From CAZUMH01 sp964621645 (GTDB taxonomy: Bacteria; Zhuqueibacterota; QNDG01; JAGLOF01): a DNA stretch of 16,876 bases. Under the pieces are notes generated by a model. It saw only the letters and a program-made list of their open reading frames with translations, did no database searches and was not told the origin of the DNA. A program made the translations under genes and the position numbers. The DNA lies in the NCBI GenBank assembly GCA_964621645.1, contig CAZUMH010000078.1:1-16876 (forward strand). Direction: 5' to 3'. Below are positions 1 through 6,757 of this stretch, piece by piece (position 1 is the stretch's first letter; every line of letters begins with the position of its first letter).

Positions 1-1241
1 GGAGCGGCAAACGCCTCTTTCTTGTATTTACCTGGTTTATGCTCATTCTGGTTGTGGCTGTCTTCTGCACTACGGTAGCCAGCACCTTTGTCAAGGAACC
101 GGCGGCGGCCACTTCCTCCATACTCTTTATAATTCTTGCCGTAGCCTTCGGTCTCAGTCTCTACCGCTGGCGTCTGCCCCTCTGGCAGGTAACACTTGCC
201 GGAATCATCCTGTTGGCGGTCTGTGTCAGGCTCGGACTCAGTATGCCCCTGCATCTTTCCTACAATACCTGGCTTTATGTGCTTTTCGTCTATATTTTTA
301 TCGCTTCAGTGACACCGATCTGGATCCTGCTGCAGCCGAGGGATTTTCTTAATTCGTTCCTGCTTTATTTCGTGCTCTTGGGGGGCGTAGCCGGTATTTT
401 TATCAGTAATCCTCATATCAGTTTTCCGGCATTCACCAGTTTCAGTACCAATACGGGGACGCTCTTTCCCATTCTTTTTGTGACCGTGGCCTGCGGCGCC
501 ATATCCGGGTTCCATGCGCTGGTATCCTCGGGGACAACATCAAAACAGCTGAATAATGAGAAAGATGCAAAAGTTGTTGGCTTCGGAGGCATGCTCATCG
601 AAGGAGTTCTGGCTGTTATGGCTATGATCACTGCTGTGGTTCTTCTGCAGGGAGATTACGGCAGGCTGGTTTCCCGGGAAGGCGGCGGCCCCATCGGTAT
701 TTTCGCTTCGGGAGTTGGGGGGTTTATTTCAACCCTGGGTATTCCGCGTAACGCAGCCGTGACCTTTGCGGCCCTGGCTATTTCTGCCTTCGCCCTGACT
801 TCACTGGATACAGCCACCCGGCTGGGTCGTTTCATATTTCAGGAGTTCTTTGAACGCAGAGATATAAGCGCAAAACCGTTCCTGGCGCGTAACAGATATC
901 TAGCAACGGCGGCCACCATTTCGGCAGCCGCATTCTTTGCTTTTTCCGGTACGGGAAAAATATTATGGCCGCTCTTCGGTGCTTCAAATCAGCTGTTAGC
1001 GGCGTTGGTTCTGCTTGCCGTTACCGTCTGGTTCGCCAAGATGAAAAAGAAAAATGTGTTTATCAAAATACCGATGTTTTTCATGTTTGCCGTCACCTTG
1101 ACGGCTTTGGGCAGTATCGTTGTGCGGAATATTTCCACGGGAGAGTGGATTTTGGCCGGGATGGGAATCATGCTCCTGTTAGTGGCGGCGGTACTGGTTT
1201 TCGAGGCTTTCGCCAGTCTGGTACGCAGTGCGCGGGAGTAA
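1..1241 (+). CDS. cstA: CstA-family carbon starvation transporter, C-terminal part (5' end outside window)
   Basis: This is an integral inner-membrane transporter fragment of about 413 residues. The reading frame is open from the left edge (first full codon at position 3), so the ATG at 39 is internal and the true start lies outside the window. The family signatures ISGFHALVSSGTTSKQL, GFGGMLIEGVLAVMA, TSLDTATRLGRFIFQEFF and WPLFGASNQLLAALVLL are visible, set among many hydrophobic helices. CstA proteins are known for uptake of peptides or pyruvate during carbon limitation; which substrate this one uses cannot be read from the sequence. E. coli CstA is about 700 residues, so roughly the first third to half is missing here. 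It is followed after 63 bp by the helicase gene, with no convincing terminator in the gap. Family assignment is firm; substrate is unknown. Confidence 0.9.
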   Translation, partial: SGKRLFLVFTWFMLILVVAVFCTTVASTFVKEPAAATSSILFIILAVAFGLSLYRWRLPLWQVTLAGIILLAVCVRLGLSMPLHLSYNTWLYVLFVYIFIASVTPIWILLQPRDFLNSFLLYFVLLGGVAGIFISNPHISFPAFTSFSTNTGTLFPILFVTVACGAISGFHALVSSGTTSKQLNNEKDAKVVGFGGMLIEGVLAVMAMITAVVLLQGDYGRLVSREGGGPIGIFASGVGGFISTLGIPRNAAVTFAALAISAFALTSLDTATRLGRFIFQEFFERRDISAKPFLARNRYLATAATISAAAFFAFSGTGKILWPLFGASNQLLAALVLLAVTVWFAKMKKKNVFIKIPMFFMFAVTLTALGSIVVRNISTGEWILAGMGIMLLLVAAVLVFEAFASLVRSARE

Positions 1242-1304
1242 TGTGTAATCCCGGATAAGCAGGATGCAGATAATACCCGGGCATCCACCCTCAATAAAGA
1301 GAAA

Positions 1305-4217
1305 ATGGATTCAAAAATCAACCTGACAGAATCTCAGCGGCAGGCGGTGGAACACGGAGACGGTCCTCTGCTGATAGTGGCGGGCGCCGGGACAGGCAAG
1401 ACCATGGTGATCACCCGGCGTATCGCCGCCCTGATCGAATCAAAGCGGGCCAAACCGGAGGAGGTTCTTGCCCTCACCTTTACGGAGAAGGCTGCGGCGG
1501 AAATGGCCGAACGAGTAGACCGGCTTCTCCCGTACGGAGTCGTAGAGGTGCCCATCTCTACCTTCCATGCTTTTGGAGAAAGTGTTTTACGGGAATTCTC
1601 CCTCGATCTGGGTCTTAATCCCTCCTACCAGGTACTTTCCGAAGCGGAGCAGGTCATCTTTTTTAGGGAACATCTCTTTCAATTTCCTCTTGAATATTAT
1701 CGTCCTCTGGGGGATCCCACCCGTTTTATCCAGGCAATACTCAAAGTCATTTCCCGGGCCAAAGATGAAGACGTCTCACCGCAGGATTATGTGGCGTACG
1801 CCCGCGTTCTGGAGGGAAAGGCATCCCCCCGAACTGATGACCAGGAATTAAGAGACGAAGCAGCCAAGGCCGGAGAGATCGCCGAGACCTACGTCCTCTA
1901 TCAGCGGTTTCTGGCCGAAGCGGGCAAGGTGGATTTCGGGGATCTGGTCTGCCTGGTGCTCAGGCTTTTCAGGGAACGTCCGGAGGTCCTGGCAACAGTA
2001 CGGAAAAGATACCGCTACATTCTGGTCGATGAATTTCAGGACACCAATTTTGCCCAGTTTCAGCTGCTGCAGCTTTTAGGAAACGCGGATCCCAATATAA
2101 CCGTGGTGGGGGATGATGATCAATCCATCTATAAATTCCGGGGCGCGGCCATCTCGAATATCCTCACGTTCATGGATGTGTATCCCAATGCCAGACAGAT
2201 CGTCCTTACGGATAATTTTCGATCCACCCAAATCATCCTGGACACGGCTTACCGCTTGATCCAACATAACAATCCGGACCGCCTGGAAGTAAAGAACCGG
2301 ATCGACAAACGGCTCCGATCCAGCAGGCAGCAGGGACCGCTGGTTGAGCATTTTCACTGCGATACGCTCAGCACCGAATCCGATCAGCTGGCCGCTGAGA
2401 TTAGCGAACTGGTCGAAAACAAGGGATACAATTACAGTGACATAGCCGTTCTGGTGAGGTCCAACAGTACTGCCGATCCCTTCCTGCGGGCGTTCAATAT
2501 GAAATCCATTCCCTGGCGCTTCACCGGAAATCGGGGCCTCTACAACAGGCCGGAAGTGAAACTGCTCATCAGTTTCATGCGGGCCGTGGTCAATCCGCAT
2601 GATTCCATCAGCCTGTACCATTTGGCCAGCAGTGATGTCTATGAACTAAGCAACATGGAGGATCTGCACCTTTGCCTGGTAGCCGCCCGGCGGGAGAACA
2701 GATCGCTCTATGATGTATTGGTGAATCTGGAAGAGCGGGAAGAGTATGAAAAGCTCTCTATTGATTCACGCACAACCCTGAAGAAAATGGTCAGCGATCT
2801 GAAGGACTATCTCAATCTCTGCCGTAGGAATATTACCGGAGTGGTGCTTTACCAGTTTTTGACAAAATCCGGCTATCTCAAGAAACTGACCCGTAATGAA
2901 AGCGAGGAAAACAGCCGCAGAGTTCAGAACATCGCCCGTTTCTTTGATGTGGTCTGGGCCTTCGCCCAGGTGGCCAGGGAAGACCGTCTGGTTCATTTCG
3001 TGGAATATCTGGATATGCTCATGGAAGCCGGAGATGATCCGGGCACGGCGGAGGCCGATCCCGATATCGATGCCGTTACCGTCAGCACGGTGCACAAGGC
3101 CAAGGGCCTGGAGTGGCCGGTGGTCTTCATGCCGGCGCTGATAAAAGGCAGGTTTCCCGCCCGAGACAGATCGGATCCCATCGAACTGCCCGACGCACTC
3201 ATCGCGGAACCGCTTCCCGCAGCCGACCCGCACCTCCAGGAAGAACGGCGGCTCTTTTACGTGGGGATGACCCGGGCCCGGGACCGGCTCTATTTTTCCA
3301 GTGCCGCCGATTACGGAGGAGTGCGATCCCGAAAAGTAAGCGAGTTCGTGCTTGAGGCTCTGGACCGACCGGGCATTGAAGAAGTAAGCAGGAAGACCAG
3401 CGCCGCGGAACGTATCCAGCGATTCGCGCCGCCGCCGGAGGGGCCGGAACCCGGGCTCACCGCTCTGGATGAGAACACCATACTGGAACTGTCCCATTAC
3501 AAGATAGACGACTATCTTACCTGTCCCTTGAAATATAAGTATGTGCACATTCTGCGCCTGCCCTTTTTCCATCATACCATCGTCTACGGCAAGGCGGTGC
3601 ACGCCGCGGTGGAGCTCTACTATCGCTATCGGCTTGCCGGTGCTCCCATTTCACTGGATGATTTATACGGAGCCTATGAAGATGCCTGGCGCAATATTGG
3701 TTTTCTCTCTCAGGAGCACGAGGAGAGGCGCAAAGCCTCGGGCCGGGAGGCAATTCAGCGCTTCTGGGAGAAGGAGGAAGCTTCGGGCCAGCTGCCGGCT
3801 CTGGTGGAAAAGGAGTTCAGTTTCAGGATCGGCAATGACCGGGTGTCCGGGCGCTGGGACCGCATCGATGAACGGGATGGGGAAATAATCGTTGCCGATT
3901 TTAAAACGTCCGGTGTTTTTCAGCAGAAAGAGGCCGATTCCAAGACAAAAAACAGTCTGCAGCTGGTTATTTATGCCATGGCCTATGAGAAGATCCACAA
4001 ACGCCGGCCCGGCGCGCTGGAGCTGCACTTCCTGGAATCCGGGCTGGTAGGGCGGGCTCTTCTTTCAGACAAAATGCTGTGTGAAGCGGAGGAGAAAATC
4101 GGCACGGCGGCCGAGGGGATCCGCCGGAGACGGTACCAGGCCACCCCCGGGTATCAGGCCTGCCGCTACTGTGCCTATTATGAAATCTGTCCCGGTAAAT
4201 ATGAGGGAGAAGAGTAG
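1305..4217 (+). CDS. UvrD/Rep-type superfamily 1 helicase with C-terminal RecB-like (PD-(D/E)XK) nuclease domain
   Basis: This 970-residue protein probably unwinds and cuts DNA during double-strand break repair. Helicase motifs appear in order: Q motif at residues 8-13, Walker A AGAGTGKT at 26-33, DEFQD (Walker B) at 242-246, GDDDQSIYKFRGA from 269, VSTVHKAKGLEW at 593-604 and FYVGMTRARDRL at 651-662. The C-terminal domain (about 730-970) has the RecB-family nuclease core: D852, D865-x-K867, and the QxxxY motif at Q886-Y890. Cysteines C740, C953, C956 and C962 match the pattern that binds a 4Fe-4S cluster in AddB/AdnB/Cas4-type nucleases. The layout resembles AdnA/AdnB or AddA, but no partner subunit is seen nearby. 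The ATG at 1305 has only a weak purine-rich site (AAAGAG) upstream, but the Q motif begins at once, which supports it. Domain calls are strong; the name of the complex is not. Confidence 0.95.
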   Translation: MDSKINLTESQRQAVEHGDGPLLIVAGAGTGKTMVITRRIAALIESKRAKPEEVLALTFTEKAAAEMAERVDRLLPYGVVEVPISTFHAFGESVLREFSLDLGLNPSYQVLSEAEQVIFFREHLFQFPLEYYRPLGDPTRFIQAILKVISRAKDEDVSPQDYVAYARVLEGKASPRTDDQELRDEAAKAGEIAETYVLYQRFLAEAGKVDFGDLVCLVLRLFRERPEVLATVRKRYRYILVDEFQDTNFAQFQLLQLLGNADPNITVVGDDDQSIYKFRGAAISNILTFMDVYPNARQIVLTDNFRSTQIILDTAYRLIQHNNPDRLEVKNRIDKRLRSSRQQGPLVEHFHCDTLSTESDQLAAEISELVENKGYNYSDIAVLVRSNSTADPFLRAFNMKSIPWRFTGNRGLYNRPEVKLLISFMRAVVNPHDSISLYHLASSDVYELSNMEDLHLCLVAARRENRSLYDVLVNLEEREEYEKLSIDSRTTLKKMVSDLKDYLNLCRRNITGVVLYQFLTKSGYLKKLTRNESEENSRRVQNIARFFDVVWAFAQVAREDRLVHFVEYLDMLMEAGDDPGTAEADPDIDAVTVSTVHKAKGLEWPVVFMPALIKGRFPARDRSDPIELPDALIAEPLPAADPHLQEERRLFYVGMTRARDRLYFSSAADYGGVRSRKVSEFVLEALDRPGIEEVSRKTSAAERIQRFAPPPEGPEPGLTALDENTILELSHYKIDDYLTCPLKYKYVHILRLPFFHHTIVYGKAVHAAVELYYRYRLAGAPISLDDLYGAYEDAWRNIGFLSQEHEERRKASGREAIQRFWEKEEASGQLPALVEKEFSFRIGNDRVSGRWDRIDERDGEIIVADFKTSGVFQQKEADSKTKNSLQLVIYAMAYEKIHKRRPGALELHFLESGLVGRALLSDKMLCEAEEKIGTAAEGIRRRRYQATPGYQACRYCAYYEICPGKYEGEE

Positions 4218-4235
4218 GGAATTCTGGGAGGACAT

Positions 4236-4754
4236 ATGAAAGAGTATTCTTCAGATGAGCTGAAATGGTTACGGTCCCGCTGGGAGAGAGACCTGATCAA
4301 TCATATCGTCATCGCGCTCAATGAGGGGAATCCCATAAATACATTGATCCTGGAAGTGGAGCGGGATGAACAGCTGCCGGCAGCGGAAGGGAAGAGAGAT
4401 TTTCGCGGTATCGACTTTTCCCATCAGAACATCCGCGGACCCTGGACAGTGAAGAAAGAGTGCCGTTATCGCAAGGGAGTATCACTGGCCGATTCCGACT
4501 TCAGCTGTGCCGATTTCTCCTGGGTCAGCCTGCCCAGGGCCGATCTGAGCAATTGCCTTCTCTGTCAGGCCGATCTCAACTACGCCGAACTCATCCTGGC
4601 GGATTTTTCCGGAAGCGATCTTACAGGTGCGGATCTGACAAATGCCTGGCTTCTGGATACCAAGTTTCAGGACGCAAAGGTCACCGAAGAACAGCTGCAC
4701 TCCCGCCAGTGTCTGGGACAGCTGGATTTTGATTACTATGCCTATGAACGATAA
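4236..4754 (+). CDS. Pentapeptide-repeat protein
   Basis: This 172-residue soluble protein has no signal peptide. Residues 1-50 form a charged, probably helical N-terminal region. Residues about 52-70 and 82-150 contain consecutive five-residue units of the A(D/N)LxX type, for example LPRADLSNC, LCQADLNYAE, LADFSGSDL and TGADLTNAW. Such units fold into a right-handed quadrilateral beta-helix. Members range from DNA mimics that protect gyrase to scaffolds, and nothing here decides between these. A strong ribosome binding site (GGGAGG, 4226-4231) sits just before the ATG. The gene starts 18 bp after the helicase stop and is probably in the same transcript. Family is clear, function unknown. Confidence 0.9.
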   Translation: MKEYSSDELKWLRSRWERDLINHIVIALNEGNPINTLILEVERDEQLPAAEGKRDFRGIDFSHQNIRGPWTVKKECRYRKGVSLADSDFSCADFSWVSLPRADLSNCLLCQADLNYAELILADFSGSDLTGADLTNAWLLDTKFQDAKVTEEQLHSRQCLGQLDFDYYAYER

Positions 4755-4825
4755 GGGAGGATGTGGAATTTAGGGCAGAGGCTCATCCCGAAGCTGCATC
4801 CACTGAATAATGGAGGTGCCGAACC

Positions 4826-5356
4826 ATGTGTGGAAATCAGGATAGTTTTTTTACCGTCATCGCTGAACGGCGCTCTATCCGCAATTATGAGAAAAAAGAT
4901 GTTGAAGAAGAACAATTACTGCAGGTCCTGGAGGCGGCCCGGATGGCTCCTTCCGCCAATAACAGACAGGACTGGCGCTTCGTAGTGGTGCGCGATCCGG
5001 AAAAGCGCCGCCGCCTGGCGGAAGCGGCCAATGGACAGAAATTCGTCGCCGAAGCGCCGGTGGTCATTGCCTGCTGCAGTGTCGATCCGGAAACCCGGAT
5101 GCGCTGTGGCCAGCCGGTCAGCGCCATCAATGTGGCCATCGCCATCGACCACATGACTCTGGCAGCTGCGGCTCTTGGTCTGGGTACCTGCTGGATCGGT
5201 TCATTCTATCCGGACCAGGTGAAACCCCTGCTGAACATCCCGTCCGAGGTGGCCGTAGTGGAACTGCTTGCTCTGGGTTATCCCGCGGATATCCCTCCGG
5301 CGCGGCCCCGGAAAAACCTGGATGAGATCGTCTATTACGAAGAATGGAAGGATTGA
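4826..5356 (+). CDS. Nitroreductase-family FMN-dependent oxidoreductase
   Basis: This 176-residue cytoplasmic flavoprotein should use NAD(P)H to reduce nitro compounds, quinones or similar acceptors. The family's FMN-binding start is clear: ERRSIRNYEKKDV, then EAARMAPSANNRQDWRFVVV. Further on come AAAALGLGTCWIGSF and VAVVELLALGYPAD, the usual second FMN-contact region and C-terminal core. The length is typical of the short, minimal nitroreductase group, which works as a homodimer. The start ATG at 4826 is supported by GGAGGT at 4812-4817, eight bases upstream. An ATG at 4761 in another frame is rejected. The next gene (MFS) begins 9 bp after the stop, so the two are probably cotranscribed. 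The physiological substrate cannot be told. Confidence 0.93.
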   Translation: MCGNQDSFFTVIAERRSIRNYEKKDVEEEQLLQVLEAARMAPSANNRQDWRFVVVRDPEKRRRLAEAANGQKFVAEAPVVIACCSVDPETRMRCGQPVSAINVAIAIDHMTLAAAALGLGTCWIGSFYPDQVKPLLNIPSEVAVVELLALGYPADIPPARPRKNLDEIVYYEEWKD

Positions 5357-5365
5357 TCCATACCT

Positions 5366-6538
5366 ATGCCGCACCGGAAGATCTTCTTCGTCCTCTTTTC
5401 TGCTCTTTTCGTGGCGATGCTGGGAGCGGGTATTATAGCGCCCACCATGCCCCTCTATGCAGAAAAGCTGGGAGCCGGTGGATTCTGTCTGGGATTCATC
5501 TGGTCCAGCTTTTCCCTCTCCCGGGCAATTTTTCAACCAATGATGGGAAAACTGTCAGACCGGCGGGGAAGAAAGATCTTTATTCTGACCGGACTCACCA
5601 TATATACTCTGGCGAGTGTGGGATATATCTGGTCCGACACAATAGTAGAGCTGATCTGGGTCCGGTTCCTGCATGGAATCGGCTCGGCCATGGTCATTCC
5701 CGTCGCCGCGGCTGTCATCGGCGATCTCTCTCCTCAGGGCAAGGAAGGAGTCTGGATGGGTGGATTTGGAGTGACTCTCTTCCTTGGCTTCGGATTCGGA
5801 CCGCTTTTGGGCGGTGTTTTAACGGATCTTTTCACTATGTCTTTGGCATTTCTGGCTATGGGCCTGCTCAGTCTGCTGGCCCTGTTGCTGATCTGGTTTT
5901 TTCTCCCTGAAGACAAGGATCAGTATATCCAGCAGCGTCCAGTCTCACCATTCCGGGTAATGTGGAAGAGCGGAGTGGTCAGGGGTTTGCTGGCCTTCCG
6001 GTTCAGTAATGCCGTATGCCGTTCGGTCATCCTGTCTTTTCTTCCCATTTTTTCATCCCGGCTCGATCTTTCCACAGGGCAGATAGGGATTCTTGTTTCC
6101 AGCAATGTGCTTCTCACCGGATTACTGCAGCAGGTGTTTGGCAAACTGGCGGACCGGATAAACAGACGGATTCTCATCGTCAGCGGCAATATTATCACCG
6201 CCGTTTCAATCATGGCAATTCCTCTGGCTAAGGATTACGGAACGCTGATGGTCCTGGGCATTATTATGGGATCTGGAAGCGGTATGGCCTTCCCGGCGGC
6301 CGGCGCTCTGGCCACGGAACTGGGCCGTGACCATGGTATGGGAAACATGATGGGATATTTCAATTTCAGCATGAGTCTGGGAATGGTTACAGGGCCAATC
6401 CTTTCAGGATTCATCCTGGATCGCTGGAATCTGCGAATCGTTTTCCTGGCTGCCGGCTTGATCGGAGTGTTGGGCAGCGTGTATAGCTGGCGGCATTGCC
6501 GAGAGAACCGGGGGACGGAAACGCATGCCTACGTATGA
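5366..6538 (+). CDS. MFS transporter, drug:H+ antiporter type
   Basis: This 390-residue integral membrane protein has about 12 predicted helices. The first helix (residues about 5-27) carries the GIIAPTMPLYAEKLG segment common in tetracycline/multidrug exporters. The signature motif A of the major facilitator superfamily, GKLSDRRGRK, is at residues 61-70 in the loop between helices 2 and 3, and a second, degenerate copy (FGKLADRINRR) lies at the equivalent place in the second half. A likely role is proton-driven export of small molecules. Its position between a nitroreductase and a zinc-ribbon protein, and just upstream of mannosidases, does not identify the substrate; sugar uptake is possible but less like the sequence. 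The ribosome binding site is weak (GGAAGGA about 13 bp upstream). The 3' end overlaps the next gene by 14 bp. Confidence 0.9.
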   Translation: MPHRKIFFVLFSALFVAMLGAGIIAPTMPLYAEKLGAGGFCLGFIWSSFSLSRAIFQPMMGKLSDRRGRKIFILTGLTIYTLASVGYIWSDTIVELIWVRFLHGIGSAMVIPVAAAVIGDLSPQGKEGVWMGGFGVTLFLGFGFGPLLGGVLTDLFTMSLAFLAMGLLSLLALLLIWFFLPEDKDQYIQQRPVSPFRVMWKSGVVRGLLAFRFSNAVCRSVILSFLPIFSSRLDLSTGQIGILVSSNVLLTGLLQQVFGKLADRINRRILIVSGNIITAVSIMAIPLAKDYGTLMVLGIIMGSGSGMAFPAAGALATELGRDHGMGNMMGYFNFSMSLGMVTGPILSGFILDRWNLRIVFLAAGLIGVLGSVYSWRHCRENRGTETHAYV

Positions 6539-6737
6539 ATTTACTTGCAGACAGTGTGAGAGCCACTTCGAAGTGTTTATCTCTATTTCAAATAAGAGCG
6601 AGATTGTCTGCCCTTCCTGCGGCGGAAGAGATATGAAAGAGGTGTTCGGCTGTTTTTTCGTGGGAGGGACACCGTCGAAAGGGAGCGGCGGCTCCTGTAG
6701 CGGGAACTGCGCCGACTGCAGCAGCAAGTGCGGGTGA
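6525..6737 (+). CDS. FmdB-family zinc ribbon protein with cysteine-rich tail
   Basis: This small 70-residue protein begins with the FmdB/CxxC_CXXC signature: MPTYEFTCRQC, followed by CPSCGG. The four zinc ligands are C8, C11, C29 and C32. The family is proposed to be regulatory (first noticed near a formamidase gene), but its molecular role is poorly known. The tail (residues 43-70) is rich in glycine, serine and cysteine, with C43, C58, C62, C65 and C69. Such Gly/Ser/Cys tails are common in the family and could hold a second metal. The start overlaps the end of the MFS gene by 14 bp, which suggests translational coupling. The ORF is short but the family match is clear from its first residues. 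Confidence 0.9.
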   Translation: MPTYEFTCRQCESHFEVFISISNKSEIVCPSCGGRDMKEVFGCFFVGGTPSKGSGGSCSGNCADCSSKCG

Positions 6738-6757
6738 CAAGCGGGGGATTGGAAAGC

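Noticed and set aside
1262..1286. Inverted repeat GGATGC...GCATCC between cstA and the helicase gene, considered as a terminator
   Set aside because: Loop is 13 bases, the stem is only 6 bp and no T-run follows.
2766..3602. Long - strand open frame (278 codons) opposite the helicase gene
   Set aside because: It is antisense to the conserved helicase motifs and its translation has no recognisable domain; it is a by-product of GC-rich codon use.
4761..4985. ATG-started 74-residue ORF overlapping the nitroreductase start
   Set aside because: GGGAGG directly touches its ATG with no spacing, the protein has no recognisable features, and the nitroreductase in another frame covers most of it.
6728..6757. 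Upstream in-frame GTG start for the GH2 gene
   Set aside because: It lies inside the FmdB gene and would put ten extra polar residues ahead of the lipoprotein signal peptide.
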